From JASLEW01 sp963732005 (GTDB taxonomy: Bacteria > Acidobacteriota > Thermoanaerobaculia > Multivoradales > UBA5704), in contig CAVSXT010000003.1 of NCBI GenBank assembly GCA_963732005.1, positions 248,001 to 312,000 of the forward strand: 64,000 nucleotides of DNA, written 5' to 3'. The first letter of the stretch is position 1. The number at the start of each line of letters is the position of its first letter. Made by a program: the position numbers and the translations under genes. Below the pieces are notes generated by a model that saw only the letters and a program-made list of their open reading frames with translations, searched no databases and was not told where the DNA came from. Shown piece after piece: positions 63,919 through 64,000 of the stretch.

Positions 63919-64000
63919 TTGCAGCTCGGTATCCTCGGTCTTTCGAAGTCTGGCAAGACGACGTTGTTCAACACCCTGACGGCATCGCGCCAGGATACCG
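63919..64000 (+). CDS. YchF-like GTP-binding protein, N-terminal fragment (cut by window edge)
   Basis: 27 codons from a TTG at 63919, with GGGAGG 5 nt upstream. The P-loop ILGLSKSGKTTLFNTLTASRQ begins the OBG/YchF-type G domain. YchF hydrolyses ATP and associates with ribosomes. The Ser-Lys-Ser-Gly-Lys loop differs from the usual Pro-Asn-Val-Gly-Lys, so a DUF933-type relative is also possible. Confidence 0.75.
   Translation, partial: MQLGILGLSKSGKTTLFNTLTASRQDT

Overview
This is a very GC-rich, tightly packed bacterial chromosome segment from a diderm (Gram-negative-type) organism. It carries BamD, a CpoB-like protein, RseP, TonB-type proteins, an OmpA-like protein and outer-membrane barrels. 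The mix of a Ser/Thr kinase fused to a TonB domain, a DUF4388 protein, stand-alone PASTA and LysM proteins, FtsEX and many Pro/Ala-rich linkers suggests Acidobacteriota, perhaps a Thermoanaerobaculia- or Holophagae-like lineage. That placement is inference from gene content; no rRNA gene is present to confirm it.

Layout. 0-5 kb (mostly minus): the 5' end of a TonB-dependent receptor, a secreted protein, an EamA transporter coupled to an Lrp-type regulator, TsaD, and a small unknown protein. 5-7.9 kb (plus): pgk-tpiA-secG and tRNA-Leu(GAG). 7.9-18 kb: an alpha/beta hydrolase, a secreted cyclophilin head-to-head with MobA, a DUF971 protein, a PDZ/GAF/GGDEF membrane protein divergent from an aminotransferase, a Crp/Fnr regulator, and a metallopeptidase overlapping a ClpX-like unfoldase. 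18-24.5 kb: a UvrD/PcrA helicase, a two-subunit CoA-transferase, a complete IS1634-like insertion sequence, and a GNAT acetyltransferase. 24.5-31.5 kb: two head-to-head membrane glycosyltransferases, truA, cdsA, rseP and nfo. 31.5-38 kb: a PASTA protein, rpe, bamD, cpoB-like, a LysM protein, a Fis-type regulator, a lytic transglycosylase and tatA. 38-45 kb: an AmgK-like kinase, a small unknown, rlmN, pgeF, gatB and ftsE-ftsX, closed by a strong hairpin terminator. 45-50 kb (minus): an OmpA-like protein with 40 consecutive prolines, an outer-membrane barrel, a DUF4388 protein, ruvC and the yebC family gene. 50-57 kb: a degenerate receiver followed in a shifted frame by a Ser/Thr kinase-TM-TonB fusion, a small coiled-coil protein, accD, folC and a Lys/Ala-rich protein. 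57-64 kb: an acyl-CoA carboxyltransferase, the tldD/tldE pair, a TPR mannosyltransferase-like membrane protein, and the 5' end of a YchF-like GTPase.

Most genes are housekeeping: glycolysis, translation fidelity, envelope assembly, DNA repair and fatty-acid precursors. The envelope theme dominates. Neighbouring genes often overlap by 4 nt or end in convergent overlaps, so intergenic space is scarce; no gene-free stretch clearly exceeds 300 nt. The longest, 36502-36792 (291 nt), shows no gene, promoter or RNA that I can support. No CRISPR array, rRNA, phage module or replication origin was seen.

The most unusual items are: (1) the ClpX-like ATPase without zinc domain or GYVG pore loop, overlapping a HELGH metallopeptidase; (2) the pseudo-receiver/kinase/TonB locus with an apparent one-base frameshift; (3) an IS whose 5-bp target duplication regenerates the stop codons of both flanking genes and whose transposase start codon sits in a read-through-dependent hairpin; (4) in-frame minisatellite expansions in tsaD, tpiA, pgeF and the kinase gene, three of them ending in the same Asn-Thr tail.
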